A stretch of DNA of 64,000 nucleotides from Pseudomonadota bacterium (GTDB lineage: Bacteria > Desulfobacterota > Desulfarculia > Desulfarculales > Desulfarculaceae). A program made the translations under genes and the position numbers. A model generated the notes under the pieces. It saw only the letters and a list, made by a program, of their open reading frames with translations, ran no database searches and was not told the origin of the DNA. Shown in pieces: positions 33,196-41,568 of the stretch. The stretch lies in the NCBI GenBank assembly GCA_018902755.1, contig JAHIQI010000071.1, forward strand, positions 1 to 64,000, in the 5' to 3' direction. Within the stretch, counting starts at the first letter, position 1. Every line of letters starts with the position of its first letter.

Positions 33196-34850
33196 CCCGT
33201 CCCTATGCCAACCTTTCGCGCCGCATGACCATCGTGGCCCTGCTGGTGGCCCTGTTGCCCCTAAACGGCTTGGGGTTCAGCCTGTACTACTACTACAACT
33301 ACGCCAACACCCAGGCCCTCAAAGAGGAGCTGCGCATCCGGGCGCTCAACCGGGCCTCGGCCATCGAGCTTTTCCTGGCCGAGCGCACCGCCCTGTTGGA
33401 GGTGCTGGCCCATGGGGCGCGCCTGACCCAGCTGAGCAACGAGAGCGAGCTGGCCAATCTGCTGTCCATCATGAACCGCCGCTCCTGGAGCTTCGTGGAC
33501 CTGGGCATCATCGACAAGGAGGGCCGCCACCGGGCCTACGTGGGGCCATATCTGCTCAAGGAGCAAAAATACCTCGACGCCCCCTGGTTCCAGCAGGCCA
33601 TGCAAAAGGGGGTCTACACCAGCGACGTGTTCCTGGGCTACCGCCAAGTGCCCCACTTCGTCATCGCGGCGAAGCACGAGAACGGCTCAGACAGCTGGGT
33701 GCTCAGGGCCACCATCGACTCGGACGTGTTCAACCGCCTGGTGCGCACCGCCCAGGTGGGCAAGTCCGGTGACGCCTACATCCTGGATCGCCAGGGCCGC
33801 TTGCAGACGCCCTCGCGCCTGGGCGGCAAGGTTCTGGACCCCGCCCCGGTGGAGTTAGGCTCGGTGGCTCCGGGCAGCTCGGTGGTGGAGCGCACCACCG
33901 CCGACGGACGCCAGGTACTCACCGCCTTCTCCTGGATATGCGGCGGCAAGTGGCTGTTGGTCATAGACCAGGACCCCAAGGAGATACTGGGGCCCCTTAA
34001 CCTGGCCCGCAACGTGGAGCTGGCCGTGTTGGCCCTGGCCAGCCTGTTCGTGGTGGTGGCGGTGTTCATCCTGGTGCGCCTGTTCATCCGTCAGCTCCAG
34101 CGCAACGACGAGGAGCGGGCGGCCATCGACGCCCAGCTGGCCCACTCCGCCCGCCTGGTCTCCCTGGGGCGCATGGCCGCCGGGGTGGCCCACGAGATAA
34201 ACAACCCCCTGGCCGCCATAAGCGAGCTGGCCGGGGAGGTGCAGGACATCCTGGTGCCCAGCGAGTTGGCCAAGCTGGAAGAGGGCGAGGTGGTGGGGGA
34301 AAACCTGGAGCGCATCCAGAACCAGGTGGAGCGGGCCAGGGAAGTCACCCACCGCATGCTCAAGTTCGCCCGGCGCATGGAGCCCCATTTGGAGGGCATC
34401 GACATCAACGACGTCCTGCGCGAGTCCTACTCCTTCATCGAGAAGGAGGCCCTGTTCAACAACGTCAAGGTGCAGCTGGACCTCAGCCCCAACCTGCCGG
34501 TGATCAAGAGCGACCGGGCCCAGTTGCAGCAGGTCTTTTTGAACCTCATGGACAACGCCCTGGACGCGGTGGGCCAGGGGGGACGGGTAAGAGTCACGAG
34601 CCGGGCCGACGGTTCCTGGCTGACGGTAAAGGTAAACGACAGCGGTCCCGGAGTGCCGGCCGATCTTGCCGGCCGCATCTTCGATCCTTTCTTCACCACC
34701 AAGGATCCCGGCCAGGGGACCGGCCTGGGGCTTTCCATCAGCCACTCCATAACGCAGCGCCTGGGCGGCTCTCTGGAGTTGGAGAACCATCCGGGGCAGG
34801 GGGCTACCTTCGTGGTGCGCCTGCCCAATTCGCCGCCCGACACGCCGTGA
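33192..34850 (+). CDS. membrane sensor histidine kinase with Cache-type sensor
   Basis: 552 residues. TM1 near 12-33, a dCache-like extracytoplasmic domain (FVDLGIIDKEGRHRAYVGPY... WFQQAMQKGVYTSDVFLGY... GDAYILDRQGRLQTPS), TM2 near 280-302, HisKA with His334 in GVAHEINNPLAAI, and a HATPase with N box NLMDNALDAV and G boxes DSGPGVP and GTGLGLSIS. The start overlaps the stop of the upstream dikinase gene, so the two are translationally coupled. The Cache fold usually senses small carboxylates or amines. Its partner is probably the single-domain regulator downstream. Confidence 0.92.
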   Translation: MTRPYANLSRRMTIVALLVALLPLNGLGFSLYYYYNYANTQALKEELRIRALNRASAIELFLAERTALLEVLAHGARLTQLSNESELANLLSIMNRRSWSFVDLGIIDKEGRHRAYVGPYLLKEQKYLDAPWFQQAMQKGVYTSDVFLGYRQVPHFVIAAKHENGSDSWVLRATIDSDVFNRLVRTAQVGKSGDAYILDRQGRLQTPSRLGGKVLDPAPVELGSVAPGSSVVERTTADGRQVLTAFSWICGGKWLLVIDQDPKEILGPLNLARNVELAVLALASLFVVVAVFILVRLFIRQLQRNDEERAAIDAQLAHSARLVSLGRMAAGVAHEINNPLAAISELAGEVQDILVPSELAKLEEGEVVGENLERIQNQVERAREVTHRMLKFARRMEPHLEGIDINDVLRESYSFIEKEALFNNVKVQLDLSPNLPVIKSDRAQLQQVFLNLMDNALDAVGQGGRVRVTSRADGSWLTVKVNDSGPGVPADLAGRIFDPFFTTKDPGQGTGLGLSISHSITQRLGGSLELENHPGQGATFVVRLPNSPPDTP

Positions 34851-34871
34851 ACCATGGGAGCGGAGAGAGAA

Positions 34872-35285
34872 ATGAGCCCATTCAAGGTATTGGTGGTGGA
34901 CGACGAGAGGGACTTTCTGGAGTCCCTGGTGCGGCGCCTGCAACGGCGCTCGGTGGACGCCGCGGGAGTGACCAGCGGCGAGGCCGCCCTGGAGCACCTC
35001 AAGGTGCACAAAGCCGACGTGGTGGTGCTGGACGTGAAGATGCCGGGCATGAACGGCATCGAGGCCCTGCGCCATATCAAACAGCATTACCCCGAGGTGG
35101 AGGTGATCCTGCTCACAGGCCACGCCTCGGTGGAGTCCGGGGTGGAGGGCCTGGCCCTGGAGGCCTTCGATTATCTCATCAAGCCGGTGAAGCTCGACGA
35201 GCTCATCGAACGCATCATGGAGGCCTTTGACCGGCGCAAGGTGGTCGGCGAACTGACCGGCTCCCCACCGCCCGACCAGAGCTAA
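34872..35285 (+). CDS. single-domain (CheY-like) response regulator
   Basis: 137 residues, only a receiver domain: acidic pair VVDDERDF, phospho-acceptor Asp54 (VVLDVKMPGMNG), Thr in LLTGHAS and Lys in YLIKPVK. No DNA-binding output, so it must act by protein contact or as a phosphorelay intermediate. The likely targets are the flanking dikinase-like proteins (inference). The ATG at 34872 has a GGAGAGAG ribosome site; an in-frame ATG at 34854 lacks one. Confidence 0.9.
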   Translation: MSPFKVLVVDDERDFLESLVRRLQRRSVDAAGVTSGEAALEHLKVHKADVVVLDVKMPGMNGIEALRHIKQHYPEVEVILLTGHASVESGVEGLALEAFDYLIKPVKLDELIERIMEAFDRRKVVGELTGSPPPDQS

Positions 35286-35303
35286 GGCCGCGCCGGTGAT
35301 CCC

Positions 35304-37895
35304 GTGAACCTGGTTGAGCACTTCCGCCGCCTTTTCGCCCAGGGACCCCTGCCGCCGGGTGATGAAGAGGTGGAGCGCCTGCGGGCCGAGTTCGCGGCGC
35401 GCTACCGCTGTTTCCGCGATCTTCTGTCCGCCAACCAGCGCGCCCTGGAAGCCCTGGCCGAGTTGGAGCAGGCCCAGACCGGGGACTACAGCCCCACCAT
35501 GGCCTTTGTGAGGGGCCGGGCCACGGCCACGGCGGTCAACGTCTTCCGCATGATCCAGAACCTGGAGGCCCTGGCCCCGGACCGCTACCCAGGCCTGCGC
35601 GAGAGCTTCAAGGCGGTGCAGGCCTCGGTGGAAGCCGCCCTGGGCTCCGCGCCCGCGCCCACCGAGGGCCCCCTGGTGCTTCCCCTGGAGCGGGCGGCCA
35701 CCGGCGGCGAGGCCCTGTCCGGCCCCAAGATGGCCGTGCTGGGCCGGGTGGCCGCCGAATTGGGCCTGGCCGTGCCGCCGGGGATGGTCATCACCACCCG
35801 GGCCTACGCCCTGGTGGTGAAACACAATGACCTGGCCGAGGAGATCGCCCGCCTGTTGCAGATCGCCGACTTGGAGCGCATGGACAGCCTGTTGGCCACC
35901 TGCTCCCAGATCCAAGGCCTGTTCACGCGGGCCGAGATACCCGCCGAGCTGGCCCAGGCGGTGAATGAGGGCCTGGCCGCCCTGGCCCCGGCCGGGCCGG
36001 AGCCCCTGCGCCTGGCCCTGCGCTCCAGCGCCCAGGGCGAGGACGCGCCGGGAGCCTCCTTTGCCGGGCAGTTCACCAGCGAGCTCAACGTGGAGCCCTC
36101 CCGCTGGGAAGAGGCATATCTGGGGGTGATCGCCAGCCTGTACAGCCCCCCGGCGGTGAGCTACCGCCGCCACATGGGCCTGCGCGACGAGGACGCGGCC
36201 ATGGCCGTGGGCTGCCTGGCCATGATCCCGGCCCGGGCCGGGGGGGTGGCCTACACCGCCGACCCCTTGGACCCGGCGACCCCGGGAGTGCTGATCAGCT
36301 CCTGCTGGGGCCTGCCCAAGGCGGTGGTGGACGGCACCTGGGACTGCGACCAGTTCCGGGTGAGCCCCGGCCCGCCGCTGCGCTTGGCCGAGTCCCTGGT
36401 GGCGGCCAAGGAGCGGCGCTACGTTTGCGACCCGGTGGAGGGGGTGTTGCCCACCCTGGTGGGACCGGAGCTCAGGCAGGAGCCCAGCCTGAGCCGGGCC
36501 CAGGCCCTGGAGCTGGCCCGGGCGGCCCTGAAGCTGCAAGATTACTTCCACGGGCCCCAGGACGTGGAGTGGGCCCTGGATCAGGGGGGCAAGCTGTTCA
36601 TCCTGCAATGCCGGCCCTTGCCCTCGGGCGGGGCGGAGGATAGCGGGGCCGTGGTCAGCGGAGCCGAGGAGCAGCTGATCTTGCGGGGCGGTGTCACCGC
36701 CAGCCCCGGCGCGGCGGCGGGCAAGGTGCGCTGGGTGCAGACCGGCGGCGACGCGGTTTCTTTCCAGGAGGGCGAGGTGCTGGCCGTGGAGCAGCCTTTG
36801 CCCCGCTGGGCCCCCTTGCTGGGCCGGGCGGCGGCCCTGGTGGGGGTCAAGGGCGGAGCGGCGGGGCACCTGGCCAGCGTGGCCCGGGAGTTCGGGGTGC
36901 CCGCCCTGTTGGGGGTGGGGCCGGGGGGCCGGGAGCTGGCTCCGGGCCAGGAGGTCACGGTGGACGCGGGCGGCCGGGCGGTGTACGCCGGTCGTCTGCC
37001 CCTGCCCGGACGCCCGGCCGTGGATAAGGGCCTGCCCGACACCCCGGTGCGCCGGGCCCTGACCCAGGTCATCGCCCAGGCGGCCCCGCTGAACCTGCTG
37101 GACCCAGAGGACCCAGGCTTCACCCCCCAGGCCTGCCGCACCCTGCACGACCTCACCCGCTTCTGCCACCAGAAGGCGGTGGAGGAGATGTTTTCCCATG
37201 CGGCCCAGGAGCACTTTCCCCTCAACGCCGCCCGCCAGCTCTACTATCACGCGCCCATGCAGTGGTGGATCATCGACCTGGACGACGGGGTGCGCCGTCC
37301 CCTGAGCGGCAAGTACGTGCGCCCCGAGGACATCCTGTGCGCGCCCTTCCACGCCTTTTGGGAGGGCCTGTTGGAGATCCCCTGGCAGGGGCCGCCGCCC
37401 CTGGACGCCAAGGGCATGGCCTCGGTGATGTTCCAGGCCACGGCCAACCCGGCCCTGGCCACGGGGGTGAAAAGCAGCCTCGCCGAGCGCAACTACTTTC
37501 TTATCACCAAGGAATTCCTCAACTTGCAATCCAGGGTGGGCTTCCACTTCTCCTCCCTGGAGGCCATGGTCACTCCCCTGGCGGCGGACAATCTGGTGAG
37601 CTTCTGTTTCCGGGGCGGGGCGGCCGACCCCGCCCGGCGCCGGGCGCGGCTGGCCTTTTTGGAAGAGTTCCTGGCCGGGTTGGGCATGGCGGTGGGCATC
37701 AAGGGCGACGCCCTCTTGGCCCGGGCCGAGGAGGTGCCCGCCCCCGAGTGCCTGGCCATGGTAAAGGCCCTGGGCTACTTGATAATGCACACCCGGCAGT
37801 TGGACATGATCATGGCCAGCCCCCAGCGGGTGGAGCACTACCGGGCCAAGATCACCGCCGACCTGGCCGCCTTGAGGCCGCCCGCGGGCGCTTAA
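35304..37895 (+). CDS. PEP-synthase-like dikinase with ATP-grasp, phosphohistidine and novel C-terminal domain (paralogue 2)
   Basis: 863 residues with a GTG start at 35304, 18 bases after the response regulator. It has the same layout as the protein at 30610: helical N-domain (FRDLLSANQRALEALAELEQ), ATP-grasp (LALRSSAQGEDAPGASFAGQF; GGVAYTADP; PQDVEWAL...ILQCRPL), phosphohistidine domain with His522 in GGAAGHLASVAREFGVPALLG, then the shared unrecognised C-domain (WWIIDLDDG; RVGFHFSSLEAM; NLVSFCFRGGAA; MHTRQLDMIM). Divergence along the whole length indicates an old duplication with kept function. The C-domain differs most before about residue 700, which may reflect different acceptors. Its stop overlaps the stop of the convergent GNAT gene. 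Confidence 0.85.
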   Translation: MNLVEHFRRLFAQGPLPPGDEEVERLRAEFAARYRCFRDLLSANQRALEALAELEQAQTGDYSPTMAFVRGRATATAVNVFRMIQNLEALAPDRYPGLRESFKAVQASVEAALGSAPAPTEGPLVLPLERAATGGEALSGPKMAVLGRVAAELGLAVPPGMVITTRAYALVVKHNDLAEEIARLLQIADLERMDSLLATCSQIQGLFTRAEIPAELAQAVNEGLAALAPAGPEPLRLALRSSAQGEDAPGASFAGQFTSELNVEPSRWEEAYLGVIASLYSPPAVSYRRHMGLRDEDAAMAVGCLAMIPARAGGVAYTADPLDPATPGVLISSCWGLPKAVVDGTWDCDQFRVSPGPPLRLAESLVAAKERRYVCDPVEGVLPTLVGPELRQEPSLSRAQALELARAALKLQDYFHGPQDVEWALDQGGKLFILQCRPLPSGGAEDSGAVVSGAEEQLILRGGVTASPGAAAGKVRWVQTGGDAVSFQEGEVLAVEQPLPRWAPLLGRAAALVGVKGGAAGHLASVAREFGVPALLGVGPGGRELAPGQEVTVDAGGRAVYAGRLPLPGRPAVDKGLPDTPVRRALTQVIAQAAPLNLLDPEDPGFTPQACRTLHDLTRFCHQKAVEEMFSHAAQEHFPLNAARQLYYHAPMQWWIIDLDDGVRRPLSGKYVRPEDILCAPFHAFWEGLLEIPWQGPPPLDAKGMASVMFQATANPALATGVKSSLAERNYFLITKEFLNLQSRVGFHFSSLEAMVTPLAADNLVSFCFRGGAADPARRRARLAFLEEFLAGLGMAVGIKGDALLARAEEVPAPECLAMVKALGYLIMHTRQLDMIMASPQRVEHYRAKITADLAALRPPAGA

Positions 37896-38407
37896 CCCTT
37901 GGCCAGGTCCGGCATGGTCTTGGCGTAGACCACCTTGCCGTCACCGCGAGCGTAAAAATCCTCCAGCACGGTGAGCAAAGTGTAGCCCCGGCTCTGATAA
38001 AAGCGCCGGGTGGGGTGGTACATTGGCTGGGAGGAGGTCTCTATATAGAGCCGCTCGCCCCCGGCGGCGGCCACCCGCTGCTCCACCTGGGCCAAAAGTC
38101 GGCTGCCCAGGCCCCGGCTGCGGGTGCTTTGGTTCACGATGATCCAGTAAAGGCTCCAGGAGTGCAGGGTGCCCGGGATGTGGCCGTAGCAGGCATAGCC
38201 TAGGGTCTGGTCCCCTTCCTGGGCGAAGATGAAGTTGTAGCCGCTTTCCGGGCCCTTGCTCAAATGCTCGGCGGCGAAATCGGCGGCAAGCAGCACTTCG
38301 TCGGGGCGGAAGAAACCGCTGGCCGACGCGAAGCGCTCGATAAGGGTCACGTCCTGGGGAATCATGTCTTCTCGCCAGGTTATGGCGGGTTGGGGTTGGC
38401 GGTTCAT
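37892..38407 (-). CDS. GNAT-family N-acetyltransferase
   Basis: About 171 residues. The acetyl-CoA loop is seen in QSTRSRGLGSRLLAQVEQRV, preceded by a beta-bulge strand (HSWSLYWIIVN) and followed by LYIETSSQP and FYQSRGYTLL, the usual GNAT order. Substrate unknown. Start is uncertain: ATG at 38407 (MNRQPQ) is used; ATG at 38362 is also possible. It converges on, and overlaps by four bases, the second dikinase gene. Confidence 0.8.
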   Translation of the reverse strand: MNRQPQPAITWREDMIPQDVTLIERFASASGFFRPDEVLLAADFAAEHLSKGPESGYNFIFAQEGDQTLGYACYGHIPGTLHSWSLYWIIVNQSTRSRGLGSRLLAQVEQRVAAAGGERLYIETSSQPMYHPTRRFYQSRGYTLLTVLEDFYARGDGKVVYAKTMPDLAKG

Positions 38408-38771
38408 GGCTGCTGATAACCTCGTCCTTCCCTGGGTGGGTGTCGGCCGGTGGGGCCATGGCCGGTTCGGGTTCGCCAACGGTCGCCAAGGTCCAGGGAT
38501 CGCCTTGGCGCCTGCCTGTAAAGTCTACTCCCAGGGGGCCGCGCAAGCCAAAACAGGCTGGTGATTGTGGGGAGCTTATCGGGTATCATGGCTTAGTCTT
38601 CGGGTAAAAACAGCGACGCCCAGGTCAGGCGGGGGCTCCTAGCTACCCGCCGAAACCCACGTCATGTGCTTAACAACGTTTTTGCCGGCCGAGAGGTTGC
38701 CGTCAGAGGGTGGGGAGCCGCCTTGTCCTCCCAGGCGGAACAAGCTTGGCCGCGGCCTGGGCTTTTTGGTG
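38408..38771. other. divergent intergenic region, 360 bases
   Basis: Separates the leftward GNAT gene from the rightward small-protein pair, so promoters for both should be here. Several short hairpins are possible near 38620-38660 (for example GGCGGG...CCCGCC). I saw no match to a known riboswitch consensus. The open frame starting at 38664 probably overreaches into this region. Confidence 0.4.
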
Positions 38772-39185
38772 ATGCGGCGAAAATTCTCTACCCAGGTATC
38801 ACCCTATGGTTGTTTCCCCACCGCGGTGATCAACGCCTACATCTACAGCGAAGTTCCGCCTCCCCCCGCGGAGGTCCTGGTGGCCCGCAGCCGCTGCGAC
38901 GAGTTGCGCGGGCGCATAGACAAGCTAAAGCTGCTCCGGGGGGTGCGCGGCCTCAGCTTCCGCAAGGCCACCGCCGAGGAGGTGCTCCAAGAGGCGGGCA
39001 TCATCACCTACAGCAACCGGCGCTACATAAACCACTCGGCCTTCTTCTTCCGCATCAACGGCCACGCCTACGCGGTTAACGCCCAGCTTGACAGCACCGC
39101 CCTGGTGGAGACGGTGGGCATCCGCGCTTTTTTGAAGGAATACGAGAAATCCCTCTCCCAGTACCAGCACTGGCGCATTATTTGA
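38772..39185 (+). CDS. uncharacterised protein with C39-peptidase-like N-terminal motif
   Basis: 137 residues from the ATG at 38772; the frame is open to 38664, but the upstream part looks non-coding. The N-terminus TQVSPYGCFPTAVINAYIY resembles the Q-x(5)-[G]C-x-P-TA-x-x-N block of papain-like C39 proteases, and a His-containing strand follows (YINHSAFFFRINGHAYAV). Without the remaining catalytic context this is only a hint. Its stop overlaps the start of the next gene (TTGA), so the two are coupled. Confidence 0.55.
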   Translation: MRRKFSTQVSPYGCFPTAVINAYIYSEVPPPPAEVLVARSRCDELRGRIDKLKLLRGVRGLSFRKATAEEVLQEAGIITYSNRRYINHSAFFFRINGHAYAVNAQLDSTALVETVGIRAFLKEYEKSLSQYQHWRII

Positions 39186-39727
39186 GCGAACGAAATATTT
39201 CCGGGACCGCGCCCGCCGGGGCGGCGGCCCTGGCGGCCCTGGCCAAGGCCAGAGCCTTATTAGAGGCCTACGGTCCACAGCTGGCCGCCGACGCCGACCA
39301 GGCGCGCCTGCTGTCCGAGTATTTCCAGGAAATCCTGCGAAGCCATGGCCTTATGCGCTCCAAGCTGGCCTTTGACGCCTGCGCGGTGTGCGCCGGGCAA
39401 GACGGCGGGGCCAGTTGCTGCTTCGAGGGGGCCGAGGACTGGTACTACCCACTATTGCTGTTGGCCAACCTGTCCCTGGGGATGGAGCCGCCCGTCACCC
39501 GCAGCCACCCCCAGGACTGCCTATTCAACGGCGACCTGGGCTGCGGCCTTTTGGCTCGCTACGGCATCTGCCTCAATTTCTTCTGCCCCGAGCTGTTCGC
39601 CCGTCTGGGCGAGGCCGAGATGCTAGGACTGCGCCGGGCGGTTGGCCGGGAGCTGGAGGCGGGCAGGCTGTGGGAGGAATGCGTGGGCCGCTGGTTGGTG
39701 GCTCACGGCGAAAGAGGTTGGCTCTAA
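39182..39727 (+). CDS. cysteine-rich protein with YkgJ-like metal-binding pattern
   Basis: 181 residues, TTG start overlapping the preceding stop. The cysteines C67-x2-C70-x8-C79-C80, then C113, C121, C130 and C135, follow the CxxC...CC plus C-x7-C-x8-C layout of the zinc/iron-chelating CxxCxxCC (YkgJ) domain, although the first spacing is longer. A helical N-terminal part (LLEAYGPQLAADADQARLLSEYF) precedes it. Likely binds a metal or Fe-S cluster. Function unknown; coupling to the C39-like protein suggests a joint process. Confidence 0.6.
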   Translation: MSERNISGTAPAGAAALAALAKARALLEAYGPQLAADADQARLLSEYFQEILRSHGLMRSKLAFDACAVCAGQDGGASCCFEGAEDWYYPLLLLANLSLGMEPPVTRSHPQDCLFNGDLGCGLLARYGICLNFFCPELFARLGEAEMLGLRRAVGRELEAGRLWEECVGRWLVAHGERGWL

Positions 39728-39996
39728 AGTCCGGCTTCCTCCACTCGCCTTGTCCCTGGCCGTCGGGGTATGCTACAAAGGTGCAAGCGACGGCGGCGCG
39801 CCAGCACCAGCCGGTCAATCCATCCAGAATCAACCGCACCGCCGCTCCCAAGGCAAAACAAACCCGCGAGCTGTAGCCCAGCCCCGCTAGGCCGGGCCGC
39901 TACGCGTGATGGACCCGGTAAAAACCAGCTATCCTCTCCGGCGGCCCCGCGCCGGTGGGGGAGCCTTGGCCGTTATCCCCGTTTGCCTGGGAGTTT

Positions 39997-41568
39997 ATGC
40001 CCGCACTCAGCCAGCCGCAGCTCCTGGCCCCGCCCACTCGGCCTGAGGACGCCTACGCCCGCTTCATGCGGTGGCTGCCGGCCCATCAGGGCGAGATCAT
40101 CGACCAATGGGTGGAGCGCCTCACCTTGATGTCGCCCTCCTACCGCCGCCGCCCCACCGCCGAGCTGTACCTCACGGTGACCGAGGCCTTCCGGGCCAAC
40201 TGGGAGGCCCTGGAAACCGGCAACCTGGAGCGCATCGACCGCTTCATCGACTTTATCACCGAAAAGCGCCTGCACGCTGGCTTTCCCTTGTCCGACGTGC
40301 AGAAGGCCTTTGAATTGTTCCGGGAATTGGTGGTCACCCGGCTCTGCCAGGGCGAGCTGGCCTATCTGTTGCCGGGTTGCCTGCCGCGCATAAACTCCTG
40401 CCTGGCCTACACCATCCACCGTTTTTCCGACTGCTTCCAGGGCATGCACGAGCGCTATCTGCGCCAGCATGCCCACCAACTGGAGCGCCAGGTGCACGCC
40501 CGCACCGCCGAGTTGGCCGAGAGCGAGCGGCGCTACAAGGCCCTGGTCAACGAGATCAACGACGGCTACTTCATCGTGCAGGGGGAGCGCATCGTATTTG
40601 CCAACCAGGCCTTTTGCCAGATGCACGGGGCCGACCTGGACGGGGTGTTGAGCAGGCGCTTTTCGGATTTCGTGGCCGCCGACGACCGGCCCCTGGTCAT
40701 GGGCGCCTTGTGGGAGTCCATGGCCAAGCGATCCGGCGGGGGCCAGCTGGAGTACGACCGGGCCGGTTGCCCGGCCCAGGATGCGGCCACGGAGATCAAA
40801 TACCGGGTGGTGGACCTGGGCCAGGGGCCGGTGACCATCGGGGTGTGCCGGGACATAAGCCAGAGGGTGGCCATGGAAGCCACCATCCGCGAGCACGAGC
40901 GCATGGCCTACGTGGGCAACGTGGCCGCCTCCCTGTCCCACGAGATACGCAACCCCCTGTCCACCTGCACCCTCAACATGCTGATCCTCAACCAAAAGCT
41001 GGACCTGGACGGCTTCGACCGCCGCCGCCTGGAGCTTACGGTGCGCGAGCTGACCCGCCTGGAAGACATCCTGCGCCAGCTTTTGGACCTGGCCCGGCCG
41101 CTCAGCCTGAACTGCCGTCCGGCCCACCTGCCCCAGGTGACCCGGGACTGCCTGGACCTGTTGGCCGGAAAGATGCACGCCCAGGGCATAAGGCTCTACC
41201 AGCGCCACGCCCCGGGAATGCCCCCGGCGGAGGTGGACCCGGACAAGATAGAGCAGGCGCTGCTCAACCTTCTGCTCAACGCCATCGACTCGGTGGAGCA
41301 GGGCGGGCGCATCACCGTGTGGACCCGCCCGGTCACTGACGGCGAGGGGGATTGGGCCGAGCTGGGGGTGCACGACAACGGGCCGGGCATAGACCCCAGG
41401 CTCAAGGAGAACCTTTTCGCCCCCTTTGCCACCAACAAGGCCCACGGCACCGGCCTGGGGCTGAGCAACGTCAAACGGGTGGTGGAGGCCCACGGCGGCA
41501 AGGTCTTGGTCAAAAGCCGCCCCGGCCTGGGGGCCACTTTCATGTTGAGGCTGCCTTGGACAAACTGA
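39997..41568 (+). CDS. soluble histidine kinase with RsbRD-type N-terminal and PAS domains
   Basis: 523 residues, no membrane helix. The N-terminal about 150 residues (QGEIIDQWVERL... GNLERIDRFIDFITEKRLHAGFPLSDVQKAFELFRELV, in two blocks) resemble the RsbRD N-terminal sensor. A PAS domain follows (INDGYFIVQGERIVFANQAF), then HisKA with His315 in SLSHEIRNPLSTCTLN and a HATPase (NLLLNAIDSV; DNGPGID; GTGLGLSNV). ATG 39997 follows TGGGAG; an in-frame GTG at 39955 is an alternative. Its stop overlaps the sigma-54 response regulator, its evident partner. Confidence 0.88.
   Translation: MPALSQPQLLAPPTRPEDAYARFMRWLPAHQGEIIDQWVERLTLMSPSYRRRPTAELYLTVTEAFRANWEALETGNLERIDRFIDFITEKRLHAGFPLSDVQKAFELFRELVVTRLCQGELAYLLPGCLPRINSCLAYTIHRFSDCFQGMHERYLRQHAHQLERQVHARTAELAESERRYKALVNEINDGYFIVQGERIVFANQAFCQMHGADLDGVLSRRFSDFVAADDRPLVMGALWESMAKRSGGGQLEYDRAGCPAQDAATEIKYRVVDLGQGPVTIGVCRDISQRVAMEATIREHERMAYVGNVAASLSHEIRNPLSTCTLNMLILNQKLDLDGFDRRRLELTVRELTRLEDILRQLLDLARPLSLNCRPAHLPQVTRDCLDLLAGKMHAQGIRLYQRHAPGMPPAEVDPDKIEQALLNLLLNAIDSVEQGGRITVWTRPVTDGEGDWAELGVHDNGPGIDPRLKENLFAPFATNKAHGTGLGLSNVKRVVEAHGGKVLVKSRPGLGATFMLRLPWTN

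Noticed and set aside
33855..37838. 1327-codon open frame on the minus strand
   Set aside because: It lies opposite the kinase, regulator and second dikinase genes, whose domains and motifs are clear. Its product is Gly/His/Ala-rich without any motif, as expected for the antisense of GC-rich codons.
38480..38665. possible riboswitch (GEMM-like GC hairpins) before the small-protein pair
   Set aside because: I could not place the conserved blocks (for example GCAAACC or AAAGCC with its tetraloop receptor) in the right order; only ordinary GC hairpins remain.
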